DNA of 64,000 nt, taken from the NCBI GenBank assembly GCA_002329205.1, contig DCTC01000001.1, positions 706,623 to 770,622 of the forward strand. Direction: 5' to 3'. The notes beneath the pieces are model-generated. The model was not told the DNA's origin and did no database searches. It saw only the letters and a program-made list of their open reading frames with translations. The position numbers and the translations under genes were made by a program. The number at the start of each line of letters is the position of its first letter. Position 1 is the first letter of the stretch. Origin of the DNA: Candidatus Roizmanbacteria bacterium UBA1450 (GTDB lineage Bacteria > Patescibacteriota > Microgenomatia > UBA1406 > GWC2-37-13). Below are positions 7,821 to 15,703 of the stretch, one piece after another.

Positions 7821-8438
7821 ATGGATACTCTTATCATTAAAAAATACATGAGGAGGTTTAAAGGCTATTCCAGACCTCAAAGGCAGGATCTTTTACTTCT
7901 TCTTCTCGGATTGAATGAAAAGCACATTATTCTATACAGGCTTATCCTTGAAGTGATTGTTGACTGGGATAGCCGACATGACGGCTATGGAACATTTCAG
8001 CTTGATTATGAGGGTCTGTCATATTTTCTCAATTGGAGTGAAGGGAAAACACGGCGGATATATAAAGATCTGTGTGAGTATGGCTTCATCTTTCTAATTG
8101 ATAAAAAAAGGGAGATATATGAAGTCACAGGCTATAGAGATCAGAAGACAGAAGGGCATGTGGGGAGTCATGCTTTTTGTTATTTAGAAAATTTACTGGA
8201 TGCTGTTTTAAAGAAAAGCGATAAAGCGTTATATCTGAAAGAAAAGTACAAGGATTTTGTACAATATTTTCCAATTTTAGAAAAAAGAGGGAAGAGTAAG
8301 GGCTTTACAGAAAGAAAAAGAAACTCTAAATATAGTGGTAATATAGTTTCTTCTAGTGGTAAGTCTAGTTTAGTAACTAAGAAGAATGATGATCTCTCAG
8401 AGGAGGATAAAGAATTTATAGAAGAAATGTTTAAATAA
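7821..8438 (+). CDS. Hypothetical protein with winged-helix-like N-terminus
   Basis: The product has 205 residues. The first 110 residues alternate helices and short strands, with LDYEGLSYFLNWSEGKTRRIYKDL in the position of a helix-turn-helix followed by a hairpin (wing) FIFLIDKKREIYEV. The C-terminal 60 residues are Ser/Lys-rich and probably disordered. The pattern is reminiscent of replication-initiator or plasmid helix-turn-helix proteins, but no family is recognised with confidence. It lies in the AT-rich island, 30 bases after the previous gene. Confidence 0.5.
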   Translation: MDTLIIKKYMRRFKGYSRPQRQDLLLLLLGLNEKHIILYRLILEVIVDWDSRHDGYGTFQLDYEGLSYFLNWSEGKTRRIYKDLCEYGFIFLIDKKREIYEVTGYRDQKTEGHVGSHAFCYLENLLDAVLKKSDKALYLKEKYKDFVQYFPILEKRGKSKGFTERKRNSKYSGNIVSSSGKSSLVTKKNDDLSEEDKEFIEEMFK

Positions 8439-8487
8439 TCGATCAAGTGTAAACTAGTTTTGAGTTCAAATACTGTAGTAATCTCTA

Positions 8488-9111
8488 ATGATTTCGGCAA
8501 AAAGACATATGGGGAGATATAGCTATTCAAATAAACAAAACGCTGATGATTTGAGGAAAATTGAGATGTCTTGGCTTAAGAAAAATGGATATGTTTACAA
8601 CAATAATCCATTTCAGTTAGGTGGTATTACGTGGACTAGTTCGTACTCTGGTAAAAAAAATAGTATTAACTTTTCGGTCAGCACGTATGAAGAGGGGAAG
8701 AAGATGAGGATATATTACACATTAACAGACAATGGTACAGGAGAGCAAAAGGATATTAATTATACTGTTCCAATAGTTAGTACTCCTTGTTACTTTGGAG
8801 GGGTGCGATATTGGTTTATTTGCTCACTTTATAAACAAGGTGTATATTGTGGCCGAAGAGTAGCAAAACTATATCAGGGTGGGGATTATTTCGCTTGTAG
8901 GCATTGTTATGATCTTACCTATTCCTCAAAGTGTGTAAATATGAGAAGTAGTTGGTATTCTTCAATAGTTGTAATGAATACATGGGATAGAGCTGAAAAA
9001 ATAGAAAAAACGATGAAGCGGAGATTCTATAAAGGAAAACCGACAAGGAAGATGAAAAGGTTAATGAAACTATATAGCCGTGCTATTCCAGTCCTTAAAA
9101 AAATAAGATAG
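8488..9111 (+). CDS. Conserved zinc-binding hypothetical protein of mobile elements
   Basis: The product has 207 residues. The middle carries a recognisable conserved block: GVRYWFIC, then VYCGRRVAKLYQGG, then YFACRHCYDLTY. The cysteines (one in WFIC, one in YCGRR, two in CRHC) form a likely zinc site. Proteins with this block are widespread as unknowns in genomic islands. The N-terminal 60 residues contain a possible strand-rich region. The C-terminal tail is basic and could bind nucleic acid. Function is unknown. It stands alone between two short intergenic gaps. Confidence 0.6.
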   Translation: MISAKRHMGRYSYSNKQNADDLRKIEMSWLKKNGYVYNNNPFQLGGITWTSSYSGKKNSINFSVSTYEEGKKMRIYYTLTDNGTGEQKDINYTVPIVSTPCYFGGVRYWFICSLYKQGVYCGRRVAKLYQGGDYFACRHCYDLTYSSKCVNMRSSWYSSIVVMNTWDRAEKIEKTMKRRFYKGKPTRKMKRLMKLYSRAIPVLKKIR

Positions 9112-9135
9112 AAGATAAGAAGCTTATTTTGTTCT

Positions 9136-9160
9136 GCTATAATAGATTTAGATGAATATG
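9136..9160 (+). promoter_or_regulatory. Promoter, near-copy of the one at 12719
   Basis: The segment GCTATAATAG-NN-TTAGATGAATATG contains a TATAAT box at 9138-9143. The same 25 bases recur, with only two differences, at 12719-12743. Here the first ATG reads only Met-Asn-Met-stop, and the real gene begins 31 bases after the -10 box at 9174. Confidence 0.55.
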
Positions 9161-9173
9161 TAGATGATAAATT

Positions 9174-10355
9174 ATGCCTAATTCAGATACCCACTTTATA
9201 CCAAGAGTATTAGATAAATCAGTATTTATTTCGGATATTGATTACTCTTATGTGATTTTTGATGCTCATACCACAATCTATTTAAATCAAATTTTTTCTG
9301 AGGCTACAGAAAAGTTTAAAGGAATAATTATCGATCCAGTTACCCACTTTATTCAGTTTCAAAATCAGCGATTAAAAGCAAGTTATCAGGAACTTCCTTA
9401 TTCAAAAGTCCAAGATTTATCAAAACTTATTGCAGATCCGACTTATCGTCTTGAACAGTTAGTTATTCCTGTAATTGATTTTCAATATAACCAAAATTGT
9501 GAATTTATTATTGCTCCTTATTTTTGTTCTGAGGATTTGCATAGTACAATTTTTTCTACAAATATTACTCTTTTAGGTGAGTCAATAAATAATGTCTCTC
9601 GAAGGGAACAACCTTTGCCAATACTCGCTCCAGTCAGTATCGGTGCAAATAGTCTGCGAGAAAAAGTTGTGATAAACGCCATTGTAGATCACTATACAGA
9701 TCCAGCAATTGCAGATAAAATTGAGGGCTATTATCTGATGGTATCCGAATTTAATGATAGAAAAGCCGATATTAGAGAGCTTTTTGGGTTAGCTGATCTT
9801 GTTTTTCAACTGTCACAAGGAAAAAAAGTGATAGTAAAGCAGGTGGGATTTTTTGGATTGGTGCTTGCTGCTCTAGGTGCATTTGGCTTTACTAGTTCTC
9901 CTGCAGGTGGAGAAACCTTTTCACTGAGCCATTATAGAAATAATTTTGCTAGACAAAGGAATCATAATGAGTTGATATACGTACCTGAAATTTTGAATTA
10001 TGTGAATGAGTTTGAGTTGACTCCTCAACGAATTAATTATAATTGTGATTGTCATGCATGCACGAATCCTTCAGAGTACGAGAGTAAAACCCAACAAAGA
10101 AAAGTTCATTTTTTACTTAGGAGACAACAAGAATTAAAGGACTTTCAACAATTAGATCGAGTTACACAAATTGATTATTTACTTGCGAGATTTGATGAGG
10201 CTATTCAAAAGGTTTCTGAATATAAAGTGAATTTTGGTTCCGATATCTCTGCACTTCATATCCAAAATTGGAGTGAAGTTCTTAAACAAGCTAAAATTTG
10301 GAACTATGCAGAAGATCAAAAAGAGCTCGAAGAGCTTTTAAGTGCACTCGATTAA
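9174..10355 (+). CDS. Possible tRNA-guanine-transglycosylase-like TIM-barrel protein
   Basis: The product has 393 residues, soluble. A barrel-like stretch near 200-260 runs from a strand through KKVIVKQVGFFGLVLAALGA to FTSSPAGGETFSL. It is followed by a zinc-type cluster Cys291-x-Cys293-x2-Cys296 and His312 (in CDCHAC and KVHFLLRR). The C-x-C-x2-C...H order is the zinc site of tRNA-guanine transglycosylases, although the usual spacing to His is longer. I therefore suggest a distant TGT/DpdA-like base-exchange enzyme, with low certainty. The PIN nuclease gene follows after 13 bases. An untranslated leader with a mini-ORF precedes it. Confidence 0.45.
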   Translation: MPNSDTHFIPRVLDKSVFISDIDYSYVIFDAHTTIYLNQIFSEATEKFKGIIIDPVTHFIQFQNQRLKASYQELPYSKVQDLSKLIADPTYRLEQLVIPVIDFQYNQNCEFIIAPYFCSEDLHSTIFSTNITLLGESINNVSRREQPLPILAPVSIGANSLREKVVINAIVDHYTDPAIADKIEGYYLMVSEFNDRKADIRELFGLADLVFQLSQGKKVIVKQVGFFGLVLAALGAFGFTSSPAGGETFSLSHYRNNFARQRNHNELIYVPEILNYVNEFELTPQRINYNCDCHACTNPSEYESKTQQRKVHFLLRRQQELKDFQQLDRVTQIDYLLARFDEAIQKVSEYKVNFGSDISALHIQNWSEVLKQAKIWNYAEDQKELEELLSALD

Positions 10356-10368
10356 CTGATTATCACCT

Positions 10369-10827
10369 ATGATTAAAGTAGTTCCAGATACTAATATTCT
10401 TCTGAAAGGAATGTTCGGCTATAAAAGTCCAGAAAGAAAATTACTTACGTTTTCATTGTTGAAAAAGATTCAGTTAATTGGCGCTACCGAAACAAAAGAA
10501 GAATTTAAGGAAAAAGTATATATGGAAAGCTTACAAAGATTTTGGCGCCCAAAAAATTTTTCTCCTGAAAAAATTTTATTAGATTATGAATCACTTGTGA
10601 TAATGCATGAGCCACTGGAGAGCACCAATGAGATTCAAATTCCGATTAGAGACCCTGAGGATGCCATTTTCATTAAGCTTGCTTTAAGCGCAAATATACC
10701 AATAATTATCAGTGAGGATAAGGATCTACTTGTGCTAGATGGATTTGAAAGTTTAAGAATAACTACAGCGGAAAAATTCATATCAGCGTACAGTAAAACA
10801 CATGGTGGCACAATATTCACAAAGTAG
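10369..10827 (+). CDS. PIN-domain ribonuclease (toxin-like)
   Basis: The product has 152 residues with the PIN layout: Asp7 in VVPDTN, Glu44/45 in KEEFKEK, Asp95/Asp98 in RDPEDAIFIKLAL, and Asp117/Asp119 in SEDKDLL. These acidic residues bind metal in PIN nucleases, which cut RNA. Many are toxins, but no typical small antitoxin gene precedes it. The partner is instead the 393-residue TGT-like protein 13 bases upstream. The 3' end overlaps the convergent nuclease-like gene by 11 bases. Confidence 0.85.
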   Translation: MIKVVPDTNILLKGMFGYKSPERKLLTFSLLKKIQLIGATETKEEFKEKVYMESLQRFWRPKNFSPEKILLDYESLVIMHEPLESTNEIQIPIRDPEDAIFIKLALSANIPIIISEDKDLLVLDGFESLRITTAEKFISAYSKTHGGTIFTK

Positions 10828-11482
10828 TAGTTTCAGATGACCAAAAATATTCAGAGACTAAGTTTCTTTTGTCAGGAATAGATTCAGATGTTTTTTCTGC
10901 TTGTAATACCTCAATTACTTTTGATGGACAGACAAATACATACAGACCTATTCCGTGTTTCTTTAATAAATCAATATTCACTAAATGGGCTTTGGATTCT
11001 GGCATAGCAACATAAACTTTATCAGCAAAAGATTTATATCGATTCGCTTGTAAAAACGCCCGTTTCCAATTGGAAAGTTTTACTTCTATCGCTACGATTT
11101 CAGAGGTAAGTGGAACCCATCCATTCACTTTATAATAGTAATCATTATCTATCTTATGAATATATCGGTTATTCTCTAGGTAGTTCAGAATTTTGTATTT
11201 TAAACTGTTTTCGGAAAATGAAATATTGTTGATTAAGTCATCAATATGAATAGGTCTTTCACTATGATCAATATCAGGCATATTTCTTAGCACTTCAAAA
11301 AAATACTCTTTAAACAATGGTTGAAGTTGATTGTGGGATTTTCTTATTTTACATTTGTTTCTATTAAGTTTACCAAGGACAAGATCAGCTCTTCCATATC
11401 CGGCTGATACCTCTTTTGCTGTTAGATATCCCTTATATTGAAAGAATGTTTCAAGTAGTTCAACAAGACTTTGTTCAGTCAT
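10817..11482 (-). CDS. PD-(D/E)XK nuclease-like protein with winged-helix insert
   Basis: The product has 221 residues. The catalytic-looking pieces are RADLVLG (Asp33) and, after an insertion, IVAIEVKLSNWKRAF (Glu133-x-Lys135), followed by a helix QANRYKSFADKVYVAMP as in restriction-enzyme-like folds. The insertion (about 50-120) looks like a winged helix. Such proteins cleave DNA, and many are repair or defence enzymes. The start at 11482 has a TATACT box six bases upstream, which fits a leaderless transcript. The gene is convergent with the PIN gene. Confidence 0.6.
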   Translation of the reverse strand: MTEQSLVELLETFFQYKGYLTAKEVSAGYGRADLVLGKLNRNKCKIRKSHNQLQPLFKEYFFEVLRNMPDIDHSERPIHIDDLINNISFSENSLKYKILNYLENNRYIHKIDNDYYYKVNGWVPLTSEIVAIEVKLSNWKRAFLQANRYKSFADKVYVAMPESKAHLVNIDLLKKHGIGLYVFVCPSKVIEVLQAEKTSESIPDKRNLVSEYFWSSETTTL

Positions 11483-11784
11483 AATACTAGTATAACCACT
11501 ATTTCATTATAATCTCAATTGAAAAGAGTGATAATATTGTAAGCTATGAAAAATTCGTTGATAGAAAAGAGTTTTTAATAAAATCTTCAATCCACCTCTC
11601 CGTTCGAGTACTATCCCAGACGGGGAGCATTTCATAAGGCGGGCATATCCTGCTTTTTTATGTCCCTTGCATCAACTCCTGAGATTGTACAACTGGGGGC
11701 AATATGAATTTTCCCCATAAAACCTACTTATCTACTTATACTGGACAGAGCGTTTTCTCCTCCAGTCATAAAATAGACAACCCT
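11483..11784. other. Intergenic region with possible att site
   Basis: No gene is seen in these 302 bases. From the right side of the nuclease promoter to 11620 the sequence is AT-rich. At 11600-11628 a TTCGAG...ATCC...CGGGGAGC pattern resembles the 3' end of tRNA-Asn. A terminator follows at 11636. Beyond it, up to the stop of the Ltp-like gene, nothing recognisable is present. Confidence 0.5.
11636..11659 (+). terminator. Possible Rho-independent terminator
   Basis: AAGGCGGG pairs with CCTGCTTT (8 pairs, three of them G-T) around a CATAT loop and is followed by T residues. No plus-strand gene lies close upstream, so it may mark the end of a read-through transcript or of the element. Confidence 0.4.
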
Positions 11785-12486
11785 CTACTGCTGCGGTTCA
11801 GTAAGTCGTTGTATAGCATAGTCTGCCTCAGCTTGCGTAAACTTCTCTCCGTATTCAGATGTTAATTGGTCATGAATTGCTGCTGGCGACATACTCATAG
11901 TATCTTGATAATTCTTTGCTTTAGCCAGAGCATTGGCATTCCAATCTGCTTTTACGTTGTCTATAGCATATTGAGCAGCCTCTGCTGAGAACTTCTCTCC
12001 ATATTCTGAGACTAGTTGGTCGTATACTCCTCTTTTAGACATGTGCATTGTGTTGGCGTATGTAGTAGCTTTGTTTAAAGCGGATTTGTATTCCATTGGT
12101 ACATCAGCTTGCCGGTTATCACTGGTCACTGTCGGTACGGTTTTATTTGACGAGTCACTATTCCTAGATTCATTCTGCTGAGCTTGTTGGTTACTAGCAC
12201 CAGATGAACTTGCTAGAGATGAAGTATCAGCCATAGATCCACCAATTGCTAATAAAACGAAAAAGACTATTATCTTTAATGCTCGTGTCAGCTCAATATT
12301 AGTCTTGTTTTTTAGGAATTTCACTGCAGGAGGGAAAATCACTAAACCTGCAAGAAGAGTAAATATCCCCATTACAGGCTTACTGAACAACTCAATAAAG
12401 CCGCCGAGAACTAATAGCCCTCCTAAACCCCAGCTTAATAAAGAACCAACTCCGATTTTTTTAGCATTCTTTTCTTCTTTTTCCAT
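11785..12486 (-). CDS. Ltp-family protein (superinfection-exclusion-like), two HTH-like repeats
   Basis: The product has 233 residues. Two hydrophobic segments (about 12-50 and 68-88) anchor it in the membrane. After a Ser/Asn-rich linker, two repeats of about 45 residues follow, each with MSxxxxxDQLxSEYGEKF and ADYAI-type motifs. This is the repeat of the Ltp family, whose founder in phage TP-J34 blocks DNA injection by other phages. No lipobox is seen here, so anchoring is by the spans. A very strong Shine-Dalgarno (AGGAGG) precedes the ATG at 12486, unlike the leaderless neighbours. Confidence 0.7.
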   Translation of the reverse strand: MEKEEKNAKKIGVGSLLSWGLGGLLVLGGFIELFSKPVMGIFTLLAGLVIFPPAVKFLKNKTNIELTRALKIIVFFVLLAIGGSMADTSSLASSSGASNQQAQQNESRNSDSSNKTVPTVTSDNRQADVPMEYKSALNKATTYANTMHMSKRGVYDQLVSEYGEKFSAEAAQYAIDNVKADWNANALAKAKNYQDTMSMSPAAIHDQLTSEYGEKFTQAEADYAIQRLTEPQQ

Positions 12487-12718
12487 TATTTTTTTCACCT
12501 CCTTTCAAAATTTAACTTACGATCTGTAAATCAAGGATTTCCTTATCCTGATTATAAAATAAGTACAAGAGTGAATCAAATTTATTAAGAAAGATAATTT
12601 TTTCTTAGAGGTATGCTGTATCGATATCAGAAATGCAAATAGAGAAAAGTACTCAGAATATACATATTCCACATTTAGAGTTTGTGAGGGATGAATGATA
12701 AGTATGTTAAGTTAGTGT

Positions 12719-12743
12719 GCTATAATAGGCTTAGATGAATATG
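12719..12743 (+). promoter_or_regulatory. Leaderless promoter, near-copy of the one at 9136
   Basis: TATAAT at 12721-12726 is followed eight bases later by the ATG at 12735. The surrounding 25 bases differ at only two positions from 9136-9160. The two promoters probably have a common origin or a common regulator within the island. Confidence 0.6.
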
Positions 12744-13583
12744 AAAATTAAAGAAGTCTCTGACTTCATCTCTGCATTTAGAAAAGACTTCAATAAAAAT
12801 TTTACAAAAACTACTGCTTCTCCAATTATTATTCCAATAGTTGTAATTCCATTGTTCATATTTGTTGCGTACGATATATGGGGAGATACAGCTTTGGCAA
12901 ATGCTAAAGAACGGATGAGAGAAGTGTTTTCATCAGAATCAAATGAATCCATAGATGAAAATTATCCGTGTGTTATTAATGGAGAAGTCTATAAAGTTGC
13001 AAAAGATGTTTGTGATGATATTAGAAAAAATATCGACGCTATCGATGCCCCAAAAGTAGAAACTCCAACACCAACCACAAAGAAAATTCAAAACTATCCT
13101 ACAATTACTCCCGATCCTGATCCGATCATTAAATGTAGATACGAACATTTGGGTATTATTGAGATGAAACAAAGTGAATGTAATCGAAAAGGAGAGTGTG
13201 AGATTAATGGCATGTATGTGTTGGCTGAATCTGAAGATGAATGTAAGGCAAAGGGGAGACAGGCAAGTGGAAATAATAGTAACGGTAATTCAAGTTTGGT
13301 CTCATATACAACCACTGAAGGTATCACGAATGGGACATATTATTGTTACTCTGATAAAGTCAATGAGATTTCTAGGTTGGAGCAAGACATAAAATTAGCA
13401 GAAGGATCTGCAGATATATGTAGCCAAAGTAATCAAAGCGATTATCAGAATTGTTACTTCGCATGTCAGGATGATACCTGCAGGGATAACTGTGTTAATA
13501 CATATGTTGAGAAATGTAATCATAGCGCTATAGGAGATATGAGGCGAGACCTAATGAATAAAATTTATTCCTATTGTCCATAA
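12735..13583 (+). CDS. Membrane-anchored cysteine-rich extracytoplasmic protein
   Basis: The product has 282 residues (a start two codons later is equally possible). A single span at about 29-47 (ASPIIIPIVVIPLFIFVAY) is followed by a Pro/Thr linker and a long external region with about 18 cysteines, mostly in the last 150 residues. Many cysteines are spaced as C-x3-C or paired, as in disulfide-bonded small domains. No family is recognised. The next three genes follow in the same direction with short gaps and also encode membrane or peptidase-like proteins. Confidence 0.6.
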   Translation: MNMKIKEVSDFISAFRKDFNKNFTKTTASPIIIPIVVIPLFIFVAYDIWGDTALANAKERMREVFSSESNESIDENYPCVINGEVYKVAKDVCDDIRKNIDAIDAPKVETPTPTTKKIQNYPTITPDPDPIIKCRYEHLGIIEMKQSECNRKGECEINGMYVLAESEDECKAKGRQASGNNSNGNSSLVSYTTTEGITNGTYYCYSDKVNEISRLEQDIKLAEGSADICSQSNQSDYQNCYFACQDDTCRDNCVNTYVEKCNHSAIGDMRRDLMNKIYSYCP

Positions 13584-13592
13584 ATTAAATAT

Positions 13593-13856
13593 ATGAAAGA
13601 ATTACTCAGTAACGATATAAAAGATTTTTTTATACCGATTACAAACCAAAATCTGGAAGGGAAAATTTGGTTTAGAGCGATCAGAGTTATTCATGGAATA
13701 ATGATTGTATTGATAACAGTTTTTTCCATTTGGTTAGCAGCAGATTTTGGAAGATATTGGATAGGTTTTTTTTCTGCGTTACTGTTGCTGATTCTATTAA
13801 GAATTATTATTAGTCTATTAATATATATTATTGTAGGGGGACCTAATGGTAAATAA
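13593..13856 (+). CDS. Small two-span membrane protein
   Basis: The product has 87 residues. After a 28-residue cytoplasmic start, two hydrophobic helices (about 31-50 and 55-80) follow, with the short polar turn DFGRYW between them. The family is not recognised. The start lies nine bases after the stop of the cysteine-rich membrane protein, so the two are in one operon and may form a complex (inference). Confidence 0.5.
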   Translation: MKELLSNDIKDFFIPITNQNLEGKIWFRAIRVIHGIMIVLITVFSIWLAADFGRYWIGFFSALLLLILLRIIISLLIYIIVGGPNGK

Positions 13857-13893
13857 AGTTATTAAAACAGTGTCTTTAATCTAAGGGATATAT

Positions 13894-14853
13894 ATGAAAA
13901 AATATAATTTCTCAATAAAAAGGATACTCTCAAGACTTGTCTTGACAGGAATTGTAACTACTTTATTTTTTATTGCCATGTTTCCCTTTTTAAGGGTTGC
14001 AGATGGACTTCTTTATGAACAAAGAGCAGCTATCGGACAAGAAAACATGTGGAGAATAGTTTTCTTATGGGCATTATTTACAACGTTGTTCCTATTTGTG
14101 ACATTTTGGAAGAAACGCTTCCGAATGGTTACGGTTTTCTTAATAGTATTCTGGGTAATCGGAACATCATTAGTAGTGTTTCTTTCATATCGAGATAATA
14201 GTGATAGGTGTTTGCGTTCTTATCCTTATCCAGCACCAAAAGAAATTGACAGAGCACTTGATCTAATAGCTCAAAGACTAAACGTGGAAGAGGATTTTGA
14301 TACATATATAGGAAAGGCATTCCAATTTCGTAATTGTTTAAATATTCAGTACATTGATGAATTAGCAGGCAAAGATAACCCAGAAGGTATTTTCCTTATA
14401 GATGGCTCAACTTTAGATAATCTTCAAATTTATGTAAAGCCTGAATATCAGTCTTATGATGATCTAACGATAGCTACTTTGCTTGTACATGAGCTTACTC
14501 ATGTTGGTCAATATATCAATGAAGAAATTAATGATATAACCGTAGAATGCATTGATTCCGAAGCAGAAGCATTTACCGTTCAATCAGTCTTCCTTGCTCA
14601 ACTTAATGAGGAAGAGCGAAGGTCCATTTTTGCAAGAATAAATGAAGATGTTGAGAAAAATCCAGCATTTCAAGTGCTTCTTGTTACAGAAGAAATGACA
14701 AATGAGTCATATTGGGCTTGTGATGAACTAAGAGAGAAGAATAGTTTAACGGAACTGCAATTTAATGAATGTGTTTGGACTGGAACCACAAATAAATTAA
14801 AGGATGTAGTTAGTGAAGATGAGTATTATGAAGAGCAGTGTAGAGAGTATTAA
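13894..14853 (+). CDS. Membrane-anchored zinc metallopeptidase (HExxH)
   Basis: The product has 319 residues. Three membrane helices at about 11-34, 53-72 and 77-97 are followed by an external domain with His199-Glu200-Leu-Thr-His203 in LLVHELTHVGQ and a downstream Glu in DSEAEAF (about 223-225) as a likely third zinc ligand. This is the gluzincin pattern. The external domain has several cysteines near the C-terminus. The substrate is unknown. It lies in a run with a cysteine-rich surface protein and a proteasome-like hydrolase. Confidence 0.75.
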   Translation: MKKYNFSIKRILSRLVLTGIVTTLFFIAMFPFLRVADGLLYEQRAAIGQENMWRIVFLWALFTTLFLFVTFWKKRFRMVTVFLIVFWVIGTSLVVFLSYRDNSDRCLRSYPYPAPKEIDRALDLIAQRLNVEEDFDTYIGKAFQFRNCLNIQYIDELAGKDNPEGIFLIDGSTLDNLQIYVKPEYQSYDDLTIATLLVHELTHVGQYINEEINDITVECIDSEAEAFTVQSVFLAQLNEEERRSIFARINEDVEKNPAFQVLLVTEEMTNESYWACDELREKNSLTELQFNECVWTGTTNKLKDVVSEDEYYEEQCREY

Positions 14854-14871
14854 CTATTTTTTCATAAAAAA

Positions 14872-15684
14872 ATGACAATTTGTATTGGGGCGATTGCAGA
14901 TGGAAACAAAATAATTGCAATCACGGATAAAATGTTGACTTTAGCAAATCCACTTTTGACTACGAAATACGAAATTTCTGAAAATAATAAAGCTATACCC
15001 TTAAATTCTAAAGTATGTGGATTATTCGCAGGTGATGTAATACAAGGTAATGAAATTTTGGCGAAAGTAAGGACAGAATTGTTAAAAGGTGAATCATTTG
15101 GACAAGAAACTATACCTGAAGTTGAAAAACATCATGAGGTCGAGCAAATTGCGTTGTTGACAAAAGAAGCTTATGCAAACCAATGGAAGAAAGTTATTGA
15201 AGAAAATTTATTAAGCAGATATGGGATGACTATAGATGTATTTATGGCTAATCACAATCGACTTGATCCTGATTTAGTTAAAAAAATTAATAACATTCTT
15301 GGGGAATATAATTTAGGTGTAGAAATTATTATTGTGGGTATAGATGTAGAACCACATATATATTTAATTACCAATCCTGGAGTAATTACTAAGTTTGACT
15401 CGATTGCCTATACATGCATCGGAAGCGGATCTCAACATGCTACTCTCTCATTAATCGAGAGTGAGTATAACAGGGGAATATCGATAGGAGAAGGTCTTTA
15501 CGCACTTCTTGAAGCTAAGAAGCGAGCGGAGTTTGACCCTGGCGTAGGACAATTATGTGATATTGTGATAGTAGACCAGACGGTCCGTACTATTAAACAA
15601 GAAACTGTGAAGCGTGCAATTAACACAAAATATCTGAAAAATTCGCATGAATGGTCTGATTATATTATTGTTACGATCCTCTAG
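14872..15684 (+). CDS. Proteasome-like Ntn-hydrolase
   Basis: The product has 270 residues. It begins MTICIGAIADGNKIIAITDK. If Met1 is removed, Thr1 is the nucleophile, Asp18 sits where proteasome beta subunits have Asp17, and Lys31 in TTKYEI is near Lys33. The segment VCGLFAGDVIQGNEIL matches the conserved AGxxxD region. Later SGSQHATLSLIE and LCDIVIVD strands also fit. The gene is 18 bases after the metallopeptidase gene. It may be a self-compartmentalising or single-ring protease, but the substrate is unknown. Confidence 0.65.
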   Translation: MTICIGAIADGNKIIAITDKMLTLANPLLTTKYEISENNKAIPLNSKVCGLFAGDVIQGNEILAKVRTELLKGESFGQETIPEVEKHHEVEQIALLTKEAYANQWKKVIEENLLSRYGMTIDVFMANHNRLDPDLVKKINNILGEYNLGVEIIIVGIDVEPHIYLITNPGVITKFDSIAYTCIGSGSQHATLSLIESEYNRGISIGEGLYALLEAKKRAEFDPGVGQLCDIVIVDQTVRTIKQETVKRAINTKYLKNSHEWSDYIIVTIL

Positions 15685-15703
15685 TATTAAAATAACTTTT
15701 TTT

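Larger units (their letters stand above)
4236..11620. mobile_element. Putative integrated element in tRNA-Asn; right boundary tentative
   Basis: The left edge is well supported by the recombinase-tRNA overlap. The right edge is only a proposal. An 8-bp copy of the tRNA 3' end (CGGGGAGC) recurs at 11621-11628, preceded by a TTCGAG...ATCC pattern like a decayed T arm. Everything between is visibly AT-richer than the flanks and lacks housekeeping genes. No relaxase, capsid or conjugation gene is visible, so it is likely a mobilisable island or a remnant. AT-rich accessory genes continue to about 16164, so the real element may be larger or there may be two elements side by side. Confidence 0.45.

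Noticed and set aside
10369..10827. Standard VapBC toxin-antitoxin pair
   Set aside because: No small DNA-binding antitoxin gene lies next to the PIN gene; the coupled neighbour is a 393-residue protein.
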